64,000 nucleotides of DNA from VYFG01 sp965203365. GTDB lineage: Bacteria; Pseudomonadota; Gammaproteobacteria; Arenicellales; Poriferihabitantaceae. The translations under genes were made by a program, and so were the position numbers. The notes below the pieces were generated by a model that worked only from the letters and a program-made list of their open reading frames with translations, did no database searches and was not told where the DNA came from. The stretch spans positions 3,635,959 to 3,699,958 of the forward strand of contig OZ241878.1 in NCBI GenBank assembly GCA_965203365.1, read 5' to 3'. Every line of letters begins with the position of its first letter. Within the stretch, counting starts at the first letter, position 1. Shown here in pieces: positions 36,380-45,803 of this stretch.

Positions 36380-37753
36380 ATGAGGGTCCCCGACGAAATC
36401 TTCAAGGCCTACGATATCCGTGGCATCGTGGATGAGACGCTGACGGAAGATCTGGTGTGCCGGATAGGGCAGGCGCTCGGCAGTTGGGTGTTGGCGCAAA
36501 GTGGGCGTTCGGTGGTTATTGGACGGGATGGCCGACTGTCCGGGGCCCGTCTGTCCGCGGCGTTGACCGCCGGGCTCCGGTCGACTGGATGCCATGTGGT
36601 CGATGTGAGACAAGTCCCGACCCCCGCCCTGTATTTTGCGACCCGGGAGTTCGGTATCGGCACGGCGGTACAGCTCACTGGCAGCCACAATCCACCCCCC
36701 TACAATGGTCTCAAGATGATGCTGGAGGGTGAACCTCTTCACGGTGAGGCCATTCAGTCCCTTCGAGAACGCGTGCTGAGAGGGCAATTCCCCCAGGGCC
36801 AGGGTGGGTACGCATCCCGGGACATCCTGGAACGCTATTGTCAGCGTATTTTGGCCGATGTGCACTTAACGAGGTCGCTGCATCTGGTCATCGACTGCGG
36901 GAACGGGGTGGCGGGACTCGTGGCCGAACGGATCTTTCGTGGGATGGGCTGTCGGGTGACAGGGATGTACTGCGAGGTGGACGGGACGTTTCCCCACCAT
37001 CATCCGGACCCCAGTCAACCGGAGAATCTGACCGACTTGGTGTCGACCGTGCTTGAAACGGGAGCGGACATGGGCCTGGCGTGGGATGGAGACGCAGACC
37101 GCCTGGGGGTGGTGGCCGCAGATGGCACCATCATCTGGGCCGACCGGCTGATGCTGCTGTTTGCTCGCAGCGTCCTGAAGGAACGACCCGGGTCGGAAAT
37201 CCTGTTTGACGTCAAATGCTCCCGGGTACTGCCGGAAGGGATCGTGGCCCTGGGCGGTCGTCCTTCCATGTGCCCGACTGGTCACTCCCTGATCCGGTCC
37301 CGCCTGCGCAAAACCGGGGCGGCGCTGGCGGGAGAACTGTCCGGGCACATCTTTTTCAATGACCGTTGGGGGGGATTCGACGATGGGCTCTATGCTGGTG
37401 CCCGATTGTGTGAAATCGTGGCGGCGGACCCTCGTTCGGCCCTTTGCGTGTTCTCGGAGTTACCGAACACGATCCACACCCCGGAGTTGCGGTTGGAGAT
37501 GGCCGAGGGAGAGCCCGGTCGACTGATGCAGGCCCTGTCGGCCAACGCCTCGTTTCCCGAGGGCGAGATCTGCCGGATAGATGGAATCAGAGTGGATTTT
37601 GCGGACGGCTTTGGTCTGGTGCGGCCTTCCAATACCACACCGACCCTGATTTTTCGCTTCGAGGCCACCAGCCAATCGGCGCTGGCGCACATCCAGCAAC
37701 AGTTTCGGCAACTGCTGCTCCAGACGAAACCGGACCTGGCGTTGCCATTTTGA
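36380..37753 (+). CDS. algC: Phosphomannomutase/phosphoglucomutase
   Basis: A 457-residue alpha-D-phosphohexomutase. The phosphorylated Ser lies in TGSHNPP, the Mg2+ loop is DGDADR, sugar specificity is set near GELSGH, and the phosphate-binding RPSNTTP is C-terminal. Such enzymes interconvert 6- and 1-phosphates of glucose and mannose for polysaccharide synthesis. I start at ATG 36380 (MRVPDEIFKAYDIRG, the usual N-terminus); the frame is open 19 codons upstream from a TTG. algC versus manB naming is not settled by sequence. Confidence 0.9.
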   Translation: MRVPDEIFKAYDIRGIVDETLTEDLVCRIGQALGSWVLAQSGRSVVIGRDGRLSGARLSAALTAGLRSTGCHVVDVRQVPTPALYFATREFGIGTAVQLTGSHNPPPYNGLKMMLEGEPLHGEAIQSLRERVLRGQFPQGQGGYASRDILERYCQRILADVHLTRSLHLVIDCGNGVAGLVAERIFRGMGCRVTGMYCEVDGTFPHHHPDPSQPENLTDLVSTVLETGADMGLAWDGDADRLGVVAADGTIIWADRLMLLFARSVLKERPGSEILFDVKCSRVLPEGIVALGGRPSMCPTGHSLIRSRLRKTGAALAGELSGHIFFNDRWGGFDDGLYAGARLCEIVAADPRSALCVFSELPNTIHTPELRLEMAEGEPGRLMQALSANASFPEGEICRIDGIRVDFADGFGLVRPSNTTPTLIFRFEATSQSALAHIQQQFRQLLLQTKPDLALPF

Positions 37754-37955
37754 AGTCATCGCCCCCCCACCCCCTCAAGGTGAATGGGCTGGTCGCGATG
37801 CCCGGACCGGGGCCGAAGTCGCCGACCGATCAGGTGGGGAAAGCCTTCCTGGTTTGGATGCCTGCTTTTTCGTCATCGCCCGGGCTTGGTTTTTTCCGGT
37901 CGGCCACCTGTGGTAGAGTTCATGTCCCAACAGCAACAGTCACGGAAATGACCTC

Positions 37956-38909
37956 ATGACTGAATTCCTCCTCACCGGCATGACGATTACCGTCATCGTG
38001 TTGCTTGTCCTGGCCATATTGACGGTATCGAAGTCGATCGTCATGGTCCGTCAGGGGTATGAATACACCATTGAACGGTTTGGCCGCTTCACCCGATCCA
38101 TGCGACCGGGCATTCATTTTCTGATTCCCTACATTGAAAGAATCGGTGCCCGGGTCAACATGATGGAGCGAGTGCTGGAAGTCCCGTCACAGGATGTCAT
38201 TACTCGTGACAATGCCGTGGTCAGTGTCGATGGAGTCGTTTTTTTTCAGGTGCTGGATGCCGCCAAGGCCAGTTATGAGGTGAATCAACTCGAAAATGCG
38301 GTGCTGAATCTCACCATGACCAATATCCGCACCGTGCTGGGGTCCATGGATCTGGATGAATCGTTGTCCAAGCGGGACCATATCAACGCTGCGCTGCTGG
38401 GCGTGGTCGACGCCGCGACAACGCCTTGGGGGGTCAAGGTGACGCGTATCGAAATCAAGGACATTTCTCCCCCGCAGGATCTGGTCGAATCCATGGCGCG
38501 CCAGATGAAGGCGGAGCGCGACAAGCGTGCGGAAATCCTGGATGCGGAAGGCAAGCGTCAGGCCGAGATTCTGCGTGCGGAAGGGGCCAAGCAAGCGGTC
38601 ATCCTGGAGGCGGAAGCGGAAAAGGAAGCGGCCTTTCGCGCCGCCGAAGCGCGGGAACGGGAGGCGGAGGCGGAAGCCAATGCCACCCGCATGGTTTCCG
38701 AATCCATTGCGGCGGGCAACATCCAGGCCGTCAATTATTTTGTGGCCCAGAAATACGTGCAAGCCCTGCAACAGGTGGCGTCGGCTGACAATCAGAAGGT
38801 GATCCTCCTGCCCATGGAGGCGACCAGTGTTCTGGGCTCACTGGCGGGCATTGGTGAGATTGTCAAGGAAACCTTTAGCCAGTCGGATCATCGTCCATCC
38901 CCCGGATAA
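37956..38909 (+). CDS. qmcA: SPFH-domain membrane protein (QmcA/stomatin-like)
   Basis: A 317-residue protein: one N-terminal membrane helix (about 7-26), an SPFH/Band 7 domain (about 30-190) and a charged Ala/Glu/Arg-rich coiled coil (about 185-245) that drives ring oligomers. Such proteins organise membrane microdomains and regulate proteases such as FtsH. It is followed 38 bases later by an NfeD-like gene, its standard partner. Confidence 0.94.
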   Translation: MTEFLLTGMTITVIVLLVLAILTVSKSIVMVRQGYEYTIERFGRFTRSMRPGIHFLIPYIERIGARVNMMERVLEVPSQDVITRDNAVVSVDGVVFFQVLDAAKASYEVNQLENAVLNLTMTNIRTVLGSMDLDESLSKRDHINAALLGVVDAATTPWGVKVTRIEIKDISPPQDLVESMARQMKAERDKRAEILDAEGKRQAEILRAEGAKQAVILEAEAEKEAAFRAAEAREREAEAEANATRMVSESIAAGNIQAVNYFVAQKYVQALQQVASADNQKVILLPMEATSVLGSLAGIGEIVKETFSQSDHRPSPG

Positions 38910-38947
38910 TCCCATGCAGACAGTGGCAGATAAACCCCACGCAGGGC

Positions 38948-39391
38948 ATGATGGCTGTTGACCCCTGGCTCTGGCTGATGCTGGGGTTCAGCTTGCTGAT
39001 CCTGGAGCTGGCGGTCTCCTCCCTGTTTTTTCTGTGGCTCTCGGTGGCAGCATTGATCACTGGCGGCGTGCTGTTCCTGTACCCGACCATGGGATGGGAG
39101 ATACAGCTCTTGCTGTTTTCCATCCTGTCCGTGGTCAGCCTGGTCCTGTCGAGACGATATGTGTCCCGAAAGCAGATCGCTAGTGATCTGCCAGCGCTGA
39201 ATCGTCGTGGTCAGCAGTATGTGGGTCGGATATTCACCCTAATCGAGCCCATCGCCAATGGCTATGGCAAGGTCGCCGTGGATGACACACAATGGCGTGT
39301 GTCTGGTCCGCCCCTTGAAGTTGGTGCTCGTGTCCGTGTCATCGCGGCCCATGGTGCGGTGCTGGAAGTCGAGGCGGTGTCATCCAACTGA
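38948..39391 (+). CDS. NfeD-family membrane protein
   Basis: A 147-residue short NfeD: two to three hydrophobic helices (about 7-70) and a C-terminal OB fold (about 85-145, RGQQYVGRIFTLIEPIANGYGKVAVDD). It pairs with SPFH proteins and is thought to help their assembly or membrane quality control. ATG 38948 or 38951 could be the start. It has no protease domain, unlike long NfeD proteins. Confidence 0.92.
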   Translation: MMAVDPWLWLMLGFSLLILELAVSSLFFLWLSVAALITGGVLFLYPTMGWEIQLLLFSILSVVSLVLSRRYVSRKQIASDLPALNRRGQQYVGRIFTLIEPIANGYGKVAVDDTQWRVSGPPLEVGARVRVIAAHGAVLEVEAVSSN

Positions 39392-39474
39392 CTGTGGGCG
39401 CAGGACCGTCCTGTCGCTGACTTTTTCGTTTCGGTCGATTGTGCAGGGACAGCACTTTCTGATAAGATTTCCTT

Positions 39475-39745
39475 CGATTCGGGTGCCTCAAGGGTCATGG
39501 GTCTGTCCCTGATCATTGGGGTGAAAAGGGAAACCGGTGCGTCGCCATGGCGGCTATCCCGGTACTGCCCCCGCAACGGTAGATGGGTCCGGTTCGCAGA
39601 GAGCCCCGGTCTGGGGTGCTCGGCCACTGTACATCGGGTATGGGAAGGTGCGAACCCCTGATGGCGTGACAGGCACTTCTGCCAAGGAAGCCATCACTCA
39701 TGAGTCCGGAGACCTGCCCGATTCAGGTGTGATCACGGCAGGCAC
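39475..39745 (+). ncRNA. Cobalamin riboswitch
   Basis: Class hallmarks are in order: GGTGCC at the 5' side, GGTGAAAAGGGAAACCGGTG, the B12 box-like CTGCCCCCGCAACGGTA, a GCCACTG element, GGGAAGGTG and the closing GAGTCCGGAGACCTGCC. It ends just before the btuB coding region and would shut off expression of the receptor operon when adenosylcobalamin is plentiful. Confidence 0.93.
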
Positions 39746-39811
39746 ATGATTTCGTCTGCCGGGTCGAATATCACGCTGCACGGGTGCGTGCAGACACCAA
39801 AAGTGATCCGG

Positions 39812-41602
39812 ATGAAATCGACTCTCCTGGCCGGCCTGTCCGGCCCCCTCCTGTTGTCGGTACCCCTGATCGGGACGGCGCAACAGGATGAACCCTTGGC
39901 CATCGTGGTCACAGCCTCTCGTAGTGCCGAAACCCTGGATGATGCGCTGGTGCCTGTCACCGTCATCACCCGTGAGCAGATCGAACGCAGTCATGCCACG
40001 ACTCTGCCGGAACTGTTGTCTTGGGTTCCGGGTCTGGTTGTGACCAGCAACGGAGGAGCCGGCCAGAATGCCTCCGTGTTCTTGCGCGGAACCGAATCAG
40101 ATCATGTCCTGGTGCTGATTGATGGGATCAAGGTGGGGTCGGCGACTTTGGGGACCATGTCGTTTCAACATATCCCATTGATCCAGATCGAAAAGATCGA
40201 AGTCGTGCGGGGGGCGCGTTCCAGTTTGTATGGTTCTGAGGCATTGGGCGGGGTCATCCAGATTTTCACCCGCAGGTCGGCGCAGGCCCCACAGCCTTCG
40301 CTGGATCTCTCGGCCGGAAGCCACCACACCCATGCCGTCAGCGCAGGGATGGCCGACCGCGGCGAGGCCGCTTGGTATTCCCTGGTGGCCTCCACGCTCT
40401 CCACAGAGGGTTTTGATGTGAAGCGTGATGAAGAGCCGGATGAGGATGGATACGACAACATGTCGTTGTCCCTGCGAGCCGGTGCCGATGTGACGGACCA
40501 GCTGTCGGTGGATGCCGCATGGCTGGAGACCCGAGGGGAAGTGGAGTTTGACGGCAGCTTTCAGAATCGTTCCGATGCCCATACCCGGGTATTTCGGCTG
40601 GGCGGGGACTATACAGTGACCGATGACTGGACCACCCGTTTGTTGATCGGACAGTCTAAAGACGTCATCGAAAGTTATCTTGACCAGACCTTCTCCTCTC
40701 ACTTCGAGACCAATCGGGATCATTTGAGCTGGGTCAATGAGATTGCGATCGGGGTGATCGACCTCACCTTGGGAGTGGACCGACTGCAGGATCAGGTGAC
40801 GAGTACCACAGCCTATGAGGTGAATGAGCGTGACCAGACCGGGCTGTTCTCGGCGATGAGAGTTGAACTCGGCGCCGCGGATCTGGAACTTTCGGCGAGA
40901 GAGGATGACGTTGAACGGGTCGGGCGTCACACGACCGGGGGTCTCGCGCTGGGATGGGATCTTGGAAACGGGTTGCGGACGACCTTGTCGTGGAGCGAGG
41001 CTTTCAAGGCGCCTACCTTCAATGAACTCTATTTTCCAGGGTTTGGCAATCCCGAACTGGAGCCTGAGACGGCGCAGGGTGTGGACATCGGCCTGCTGAA
41101 GGACGAAGCATCCTACTTCTGGAGCCTCAATCTGTTCCATACGCAGATCGACCAGCTGATCGAATCCGTTCAAACGACAACCGGCAGCTATCGTGCTGCC
41201 AATATTCGGGCAGTGGAAATTGACGGTCTGGAACTGACGGGGGGAATCCAGCTCGATCAATGGAAGCTTTCCGGCATGCTCACCTTGCAGGACCCTCGTG
41301 ATACGGACAGTGGCGAATTGCTCAATCGACGGGCAAAGCGCATCCTGAATCTGCGAATTGGTCGGGACTTCGGCCGATGGTCTCTGGCCGCATCGGTGTT
41401 GCACCGTGGAGAAACACGGGATGGATCGTTCGCCCTGGACGGATTCACCGTGTGGAATCTGCGCACCGACTTCAAGCTAGGACGACACTGGTCACTGGGT
41501 GCTCAGTTCAACAATCTGTTGGATGAGCCATATGAAACGGCCCGAAGCTACCCCCAGGATGGATTCAATGTACTCGCCACCTTGCGCTATCGGAAACATT
41601 GA
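39812..41602 (+). CDS. btuB: TonB-dependent cobalamin receptor
   Basis: A 596-residue outer-membrane receptor. A signal peptide (1-24, ending GTAQQ), a TonB-box-like segment (LAIVVTASR), a plug domain (about 40-150) with the FLRGTESDHVLVLIDG block and a 22-strand barrel follow. Placement directly after a cobalamin riboswitch and before a BtuF-like gene gives the substrate. ATG 39812 gives a good signal peptide; an in-frame ATG 22 codons upstream lies against the riboswitch. The C-terminal residue is His rather than the usual aromatic. Confidence 0.92.
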   Translation: MKSTLLAGLSGPLLLSVPLIGTAQQDEPLAIVVTASRSAETLDDALVPVTVITREQIERSHATTLPELLSWVPGLVVTSNGGAGQNASVFLRGTESDHVLVLIDGIKVGSATLGTMSFQHIPLIQIEKIEVVRGARSSLYGSEALGGVIQIFTRRSAQAPQPSLDLSAGSHHTHAVSAGMADRGEAAWYSLVASTLSTEGFDVKRDEEPDEDGYDNMSLSLRAGADVTDQLSVDAAWLETRGEVEFDGSFQNRSDAHTRVFRLGGDYTVTDDWTTRLLIGQSKDVIESYLDQTFSSHFETNRDHLSWVNEIAIGVIDLTLGVDRLQDQVTSTTAYEVNERDQTGLFSAMRVELGAADLELSAREDDVERVGRHTTGGLALGWDLGNGLRTTLSWSEAFKAPTFNELYFPGFGNPELEPETAQGVDIGLLKDEASYFWSLNLFHTQIDQLIESVQTTTGSYRAANIRAVEIDGLELTGGIQLDQWKLSGMLTLQDPRDTDSGELLNRRAKRILNLRIGRDFGRWSLAASVLHRGETRDGSFALDGFTVWNLRTDFKLGRHWSLGAQFNNLLDEPYETARSYPQDGFNVLATLRYRKH

Positions 41603-41657
41603 TGCTGGCGAGTCCAACGCTCCCGGGCTGGGTCGGCATGCGACACCCGTTCGGCCA

Positions 41658-42611
41658 GTGACCCGCATCAGTCGGCCTTGTCATGGCCTGGCCGCAGCGC
41701 TTCGGTGTTTTCGGCGGTTCCCGGGATTCGGTTGGGGGGTGACGGCGGGACTGTTCTGTCTGCCAGGGTTGGTCTTGGCCTTGAGTATGGATATTCGGGT
41801 GGTGGATGATTTAGGTCAGGAGGTGGTTTTGGCAGAGCCAGCCCGCAGAATCCTGAGTTTGGCACCCCATATCACCGAGAATCTTTTCTCGGCGGGTGCG
41901 GGCGGACGCATTGTGGGCGTGGTCAGTTACAGTAATTTCCCGCCTGAAGCGATGGGACTGCCCGTGGTAGGGAGTTATGACCACTTCAACTTGGAAGCGG
42001 CCCTGTCCTTGTCCCCTGACCTGGTGGTGGCCTGGAGAGGGAGCCGCAATGGCGAGATGCTGGACCGCCTGGAGCACCATGGCATCCCGGTCTATTCCTC
42101 CGAACCGCGCAGTTTTGATGGGGTGGTGGAAAATATTCGCGAATTGGCGGTCATGGCCGGTACACAAGATGCGCTGGACTCGGGGTTGGACCTGGCCCGA
42201 GCCCGAATCGAGGCCACTCGGGAACGATATGCCCACCGGCCGGTGCTGGATGCGTTCTATCAGGTCTGGGCGGATCCGCTGATGACCTTGAACGGCGAGC
42301 ACATCATCTCGAAGGTGCTGGAGGTGTGTGGAGTGCGTAACCTCTTTGCGGACCTGGCGATCATTGCGCCCCGCGTGAGCATGGAAGCGGTGATCCAGGC
42401 CAATCCGGATGTCATCATCACGGGTCTTCGAGATGGTCAGCGTCCGGATATGTCGTTTTGGCGTCCCTGGCCCATGATCAAGGCGGTGGGGCAAGACCAG
42501 TTCATTTATGTCGACTCGGATGTCATGTACCGACATACATTACGGATGCTCCTCGCCATTCCGGAATTTTGTGTTCAGTTGGACGCGGTTCGGCAAGAGA
42601 CAACAGAATGA
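41658..42611 (+). CDS. btuF: Cobalamin ABC-transporter binding protein (BtuF-like)
   Basis: A 317-residue periplasmic helical-backbone binding protein of the BtuF/FecB group (RILSLAPHITENLFSAGAGGRIVGVVSYSN pattern; DVIITGLRDG). A hydrophobic stretch (GWGVTAGLFCLPGLVLALS) is a plausible signal peptide if translation begins at GTG 41658; the true start is uncertain because the frame stays open back into btuB. It hands cobalamin from BtuB to an inner-membrane ABC importer, perhaps the one encoded convergently at 43960-45803. Confidence 0.85.
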   Translation: MTRISRPCHGLAAALRCFRRFPGFGWGVTAGLFCLPGLVLALSMDIRVVDDLGQEVVLAEPARRILSLAPHITENLFSAGAGGRIVGVVSYSNFPPEAMGLPVVGSYDHFNLEAALSLSPDLVVAWRGSRNGEMLDRLEHHGIPVYSSEPRSFDGVVENIRELAVMAGTQDALDSGLDLARARIEATRERYAHRPVLDAFYQVWADPLMTLNGEHIISKVLEVCGVRNLFADLAIIAPRVSMEAVIQANPDVIITGLRDGQRPDMSFWRPWPMIKAVGQDQFIYVDSDVMYRHTLRMLLAIPEFCVQLDAVRQETTE

Positions 42612-43285
42612 CTGACACTCTGGACAGGTTTCGTGCCAGCGGATATACGCTGGCCAATCTGGATCAGGACTTTGTTCAGTGGCATCGTGGCCGGTCATTC
42701 TATCTATGCTGGATGGTCATGGTGGATGAACCTGACTGGAACCGGGCCATGCAGCAGGCCGCTGTTCGGCTTCAACCGTGGCTGGTCACCGACTATCGGC
42801 GTCAGGTGCATGTGACGATCTTGCCGGGGGGCTTTCCGGCACCCGAGTCCGTCCACTTGGACGCTGTCCGTGAAGGTGCCCGGACAGTGGCACCTTTTCG
42901 GATTCGTCTGGGATCCCTGAGCAGCTTTACCGGGTCTCCTTGCTATGAGGTGCTGGATGACGATGATGGTCTGCGCCGCCTACGCAGAATGCTTCGACCC
43001 GTCCTCTGCGACCCGCATAGCCAGGTGTCCGACTGGGACTACCAACCCCATCTGACGGTGGGACTGTACCAAGGCTGCTTTGATACCCGAGAAATGGCTT
43101 CGGTGATTGAGAGGTGTCCGGCGCAGCCGGCCGCATCCATGTGGGTGAAATCGATTTCCCTGTGTGCGTATGAAACCCGTAGTATCAAAGGGCCGCTATC
43201 GGAGGTGATTCGGGTCGAGTTGGGTTGTGGAGAGATCATGGTCGTGGATCATGCCGTCTGGCTTCGGAGCGTGGGGGATGATTGA
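42608..43285 (+). CDS. 2H phosphoesterase (2'-5' RNA ligase-like)
   Basis: A 225-residue two-His phosphoesterase with both HxT motifs (HVTILP near residue 66, HLTVGLY near residue 149). Family members open cyclic phosphodiesters or join 2'-5' bonds in RNA. It overlaps the btuF stop (ATGA) and the cobU start, so it is an integral part of the cobalamin operon. A role on a nucleotide-loop intermediate or cyclic phosphate of the cobalamin pathway is conceivable but is only inference from position. Confidence 0.8.
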   Translation: MTDTLDRFRASGYTLANLDQDFVQWHRGRSFYLCWMVMVDEPDWNRAMQQAAVRLQPWLVTDYRRQVHVTILPGGFPAPESVHLDAVREGARTVAPFRIRLGSLSSFTGSPCYEVLDDDDGLRRLRRMLRPVLCDPHSQVSDWDYQPHLTVGLYQGCFDTREMASVIERCPAQPAASMWVKSISLCAYETRSIKGPLSEVIRVELGCGEIMVVDHAVWLRSVGDD

Positions 43286-43802
43286 ACTGGTGGCTGGGGG
43301 CGTACGCAGTGGCAAAAGCCGCTATGCCTTGAAAACGGCAGAGGCGTTGTCATCTCGGCCGATATTTGTCGCGACGGCGACACCGGGAGATGTGGCGATG
43401 GCAGAACGGATTCGCCGTCATCAAAAGGACCGTGAGGAGCACTGGCGGGTGGTGGAGGAACCCTGCCATCTGTGCCACATCATTCGATCCTTCGAGGCCG
43501 ATGATGTCGTGGTGGTGGATTGCCTGACTCTGTGGTTGAGCAATTGGCTGGATCAGGACATGGCGGACGGATGGCCAGCGGAGTTGGCCGGATTTCTGCG
43601 TGCCCTGAACGACACCCGCGCCACGATTATTCTCGTGACCAATGAGGTGGGGTGGGGGGTGGTGCCCATGGGGAAACTATCCCGTGATTTTGTCGATTGG
43701 AGTGGATGGTTGCATCAGGAAATCGCCGCTCTGGCCGACCGCGTGACGCTGATGCATTTTGGCATTCCCACGGTGATCAAGGGCGATATGACCTGCGGAT
43801 GA
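43278..43802 (+). CDS. cobU: Adenosylcobinamide kinase/guanylyltransferase
   Basis: A 174-residue bifunctional enzyme (CobU/CobP) that phosphorylates adenosylcobinamide and then forms AdoCbi-GDP. The P-loop GGVRSGKS (7-14), the catalytic-loop region RIRRHQKDRE, VVDCLTLWLSNW and TNEVGWGVVP are all conserved. The start at 43278 overlaps the preceding gene by eight bases and follows a G-rich ribosome site. It suits salvage of imported corrinoids. Confidence 0.95.
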   Translation: MIELVAGGVRSGKSRYALKTAEALSSRPIFVATATPGDVAMAERIRRHQKDREEHWRVVEEPCHLCHIIRSFEADDVVVVDCLTLWLSNWLDQDMADGWPAELAGFLRALNDTRATIILVTNEVGWGVVPMGKLSRDFVDWSGWLHQEIAALADRVTLMHFGIPTVIKGDMTCG

Positions 43803-43921
43803 CCCCCTCCGCGATTCGTCAGGTGATTCCTGTTCGGTTTCCGGGCCCATCGTCATGGCGCACCAGACCCTGGGACCGGACTTCGATCATTGGACTGCCC
43901 GAGGCTCTCGAACGTCGATGA
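43799..43921 (+). CDS. Possible 40-residue coupled peptide
   Basis: An ATG overlapping the cobU stop (ATGA) opens a 40-codon frame (MTPSAIRQVIPVRFPGP...), Arg- and Pro-rich, with no recognisable domain. It may be a degenerate remnant of a further cobalamin gene or fortuitous. Confidence 0.3.
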   Translation: MTPSAIRQVIPVRFPGPSSWRTRPWDRTSIIGLPEALERR

Positions 43922-43932
43922 CCTGATCGATA

Positions 43933-43955
43933 GGGATACGCCTATGGCGTATCCC
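43933..43955. terminator. Hairpin between convergent operons
   Basis: GGGATACGCC and GGCGTATCCC form a perfect 10-bp stem with a 3-base loop, exactly between cobU and the convergent ABC gene. There is no long T-run on either side, so it may be an imperfect or bidirectional terminator. Confidence 0.6.
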
Positions 43956-43959
43956 CGCG

Positions 43960-44748
43960 TTACAACGGCAGCTTGGGCACAATCAAAGGGATCGTGGGGT
44001 CCTGCGGATGTCTCTGTATCCAGATGTCCAGATCAAATACGTTGCTCAAGGTTTCCACCGTGAACACATCCGTGGGATGTCCATCCGCGACGACCCTGCC
44101 GTTGTCAAGGACCACACAACGGTCGGCAAACTGGGCGGCCAGATTCAGATTGTGCAATGTGCAGATGGCGCCGAGATTTTTTTCATGCATCAGTCTTCGA
44201 AGCAGTTCCAGCAGTCGGTACTGATGACTGAGATCCAGTGCGGAGACTGGCTCGTCCAGCAATAAGAATCGATGGCCTGTCGTGGATTCCCGCCAGACTT
44301 GGGCCAGTATCCGGGCGGTCTGTACTCGTTGCTGCTCCCCACCGGACAAGGTGGGGAATATGCGTTCAGCCAGGTGTGCACAGTCACATAGATGTAGCAT
44401 CTCCTCAGCGATATTCAGATTGACTTGCCGGTTCGTCGTGTGTGGCAACCGCCCCATCAGCACGACATCCAGGGCGGAAAAGGGGAAATCCAGGCTGGAG
44501 TACTGGGGGAGTATCGCTCGGGCCAGCGCCAATTCACGAATCGACCAATCCGCAAGTGGCTGGCCGTTGAATTCAATGCGGCCCTGATTCGGGGGGATAT
44601 CCCCCCCGATCGCATGCAACAACGTGGTCTTGCCGGCCCCGTTCGGTCCGACAATCATGCACAGACGCCTTGGATCAAAGTCCAGTGAGAGGTCATGCAG
44701 CAATCGAGTGCGGCCTACATCGACGCTGACCTGGATCAGCCGGATCAT
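43960..44748 (-). CDS. hmuV: Heme/cobalamin-type ABC importer ATPase
   Basis: A 262-residue ABC ATPase: Walker A GPNGAGKTT, signature LSGGEQQR, Walker B LLLDEPVSALD. The segment FPFSALDVVLMGR resembles HmuV heme ATPases, while the neighbouring btuB/btuF genes suggest cobalamin; I cannot separate BtuD from HmuV by sequence. The start at 44748 makes an ATGA overlap with the permease stop, which favours it over an in-frame ATG 13 codons upstream. It converges with the cobalamin operon. Confidence 0.85.
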   Translation of the reverse strand: MIRLIQVSVDVGRTRLLHDLSLDFDPRRLCMIVGPNGAGKTTLLHAIGGDIPPNQGRIEFNGQPLADWSIRELALARAILPQYSSLDFPFSALDVVLMGRLPHTTNRQVNLNIAEEMLHLCDCAHLAERIFPTLSGGEQQRVQTARILAQVWRESTTGHRFLLLDEPVSALDLSHQYRLLELLRRLMHEKNLGAICTLHNLNLAAQFADRCVVLDNGRVVADGHPTDVFTVETLSNVFDLDIWIQRHPQDPTIPLIVPKLPL

Positions 44749-45803
44749 CTGGCCACCTGCCGGTGGCGGTGTCGAATCAGGAGCCATAGAAAAAAGGGCC
44801 CTCCCAGTACGGAGGTGATGATGCCGATGGGAATCTCCGCGGGGGCAATGGCGCTGCGGGCCACGATATCCGCCGCGATCACCAGTACCGCCCCCAGCAT
44901 GCCGGCCGCGGGAAGCAAGAGACGATGATCCGGGCCACAGACGAGACGCAGCAGGTGGGGGATCAGGAGTCCGACGAACCCGATGACACCGGACACCGCT
45001 ACCAACACACCAACGACCAAGGCCACCAGCACAATCAGTCGTATTTTCATGCGCTCAACATCGAACCCGAGATGCCGGGCTTCGTTCTCACCGAGGAGGT
45101 TGGCGTTGAGGGCGCTGGAGAAAGCCAGCATCCACAGGCAGCCGGGCGCGACCAAGGCGATGGTGATGGCCAGTTTCCACCAGTTGGCGATTTCCAGGCT
45201 GCCCAGACTCCAGAACACCAGATCTCTCAGTTCCATATCGCTGGCGAGATAGCTCATGAGGCCGATCAGTGCACCGGTGATGGCATTGACGGCCACGCCA
45301 GCCAGCAACATAGTCGCAATATCGGTGCGGTAGTTGAATCGGGCCAGACGATAGACGAGCAAGAGGCTGATCAGGCTACCGGAAAATGCGGCGGCGGACA
45401 ACAGCCAACTCCCCCATGTGGCAAACAACCCCGGCATCATGGAGACCCCAAGGACGATGAAGGAGACCGCTCCCAATGCGGCTCCGGAGGAAACCCCCAG
45501 CAGTCCGGGGTCCGCCATGGGATTTCTGAACAGGGACTGCATGACCGTACCGGCCATGGCGAGACCGGCACCCACCAGAATGCCGAGGATCAGGCGGGGC
45601 AGGCGAAGATGGATAATGACTTGATCCAGCCCACTGGCCGGGGTATCCGGTTCCCGACTCAAGGTCCCGGCCAAGGCCAGGATCACATCGCTGAAGCGGG
45701 TGGTAATCGGACCGGTGGTGAGTGATATGCACGCCATGACCAGCAGCAGCAAGACCAGTCCAAGCAGAATGTTGCGGGCGCGGCGATGATGATAACTCGG
45801 CAT
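44745..45803 (-). CDS. hmuU: FecCD-family ABC importer permease
   Basis: A 352-residue membrane permease of the BtuC/FecCD/HmuU family with about ten helices. Conserved blocks include LRLPRLILGILVGAGLAMAGTVMQ, NPMADPGLLGVSSGA and the coupling region GFVGLLIPHLLRL. It forms a type II importer with the downstream ATPase. Substrate is heme, siderophore or cobalamin; no binding protein is encoded in this unit, so it may use the BtuF-like protein encoded opposite. Confidence 0.88.
   Translation of the reverse strand: MPSYHHRRARNILLGLVLLLLVMACISLTTGPITTRFSDVILALAGTLSREPDTPASGLDQVIIHLRLPRLILGILVGAGLAMAGTVMQSLFRNPMADPGLLGVSSGAALGAVSFIVLGVSMMPGLFATWGSWLLSAAAFSGSLISLLLVYRLARFNYRTDIATMLLAGVAVNAITGALIGLMSYLASDMELRDLVFWSLGSLEIANWWKLAITIALVAPGCLWMLAFSSALNANLLGENEARHLGFDVERMKIRLIVLVALVVGVLVAVSGVIGFVGLLIPHLLRLVCGPDHRLLLPAAGMLGAVLVIAADIVARSAIAPAEIPIGIITSVLGGPFFLWLLIRHRHRQVAR

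Noticed and set aside
40097..41404. A 435-codon minus-strand frame
   Set aside because: Lies entirely opposite btuB, whose receptor homology is unambiguous.
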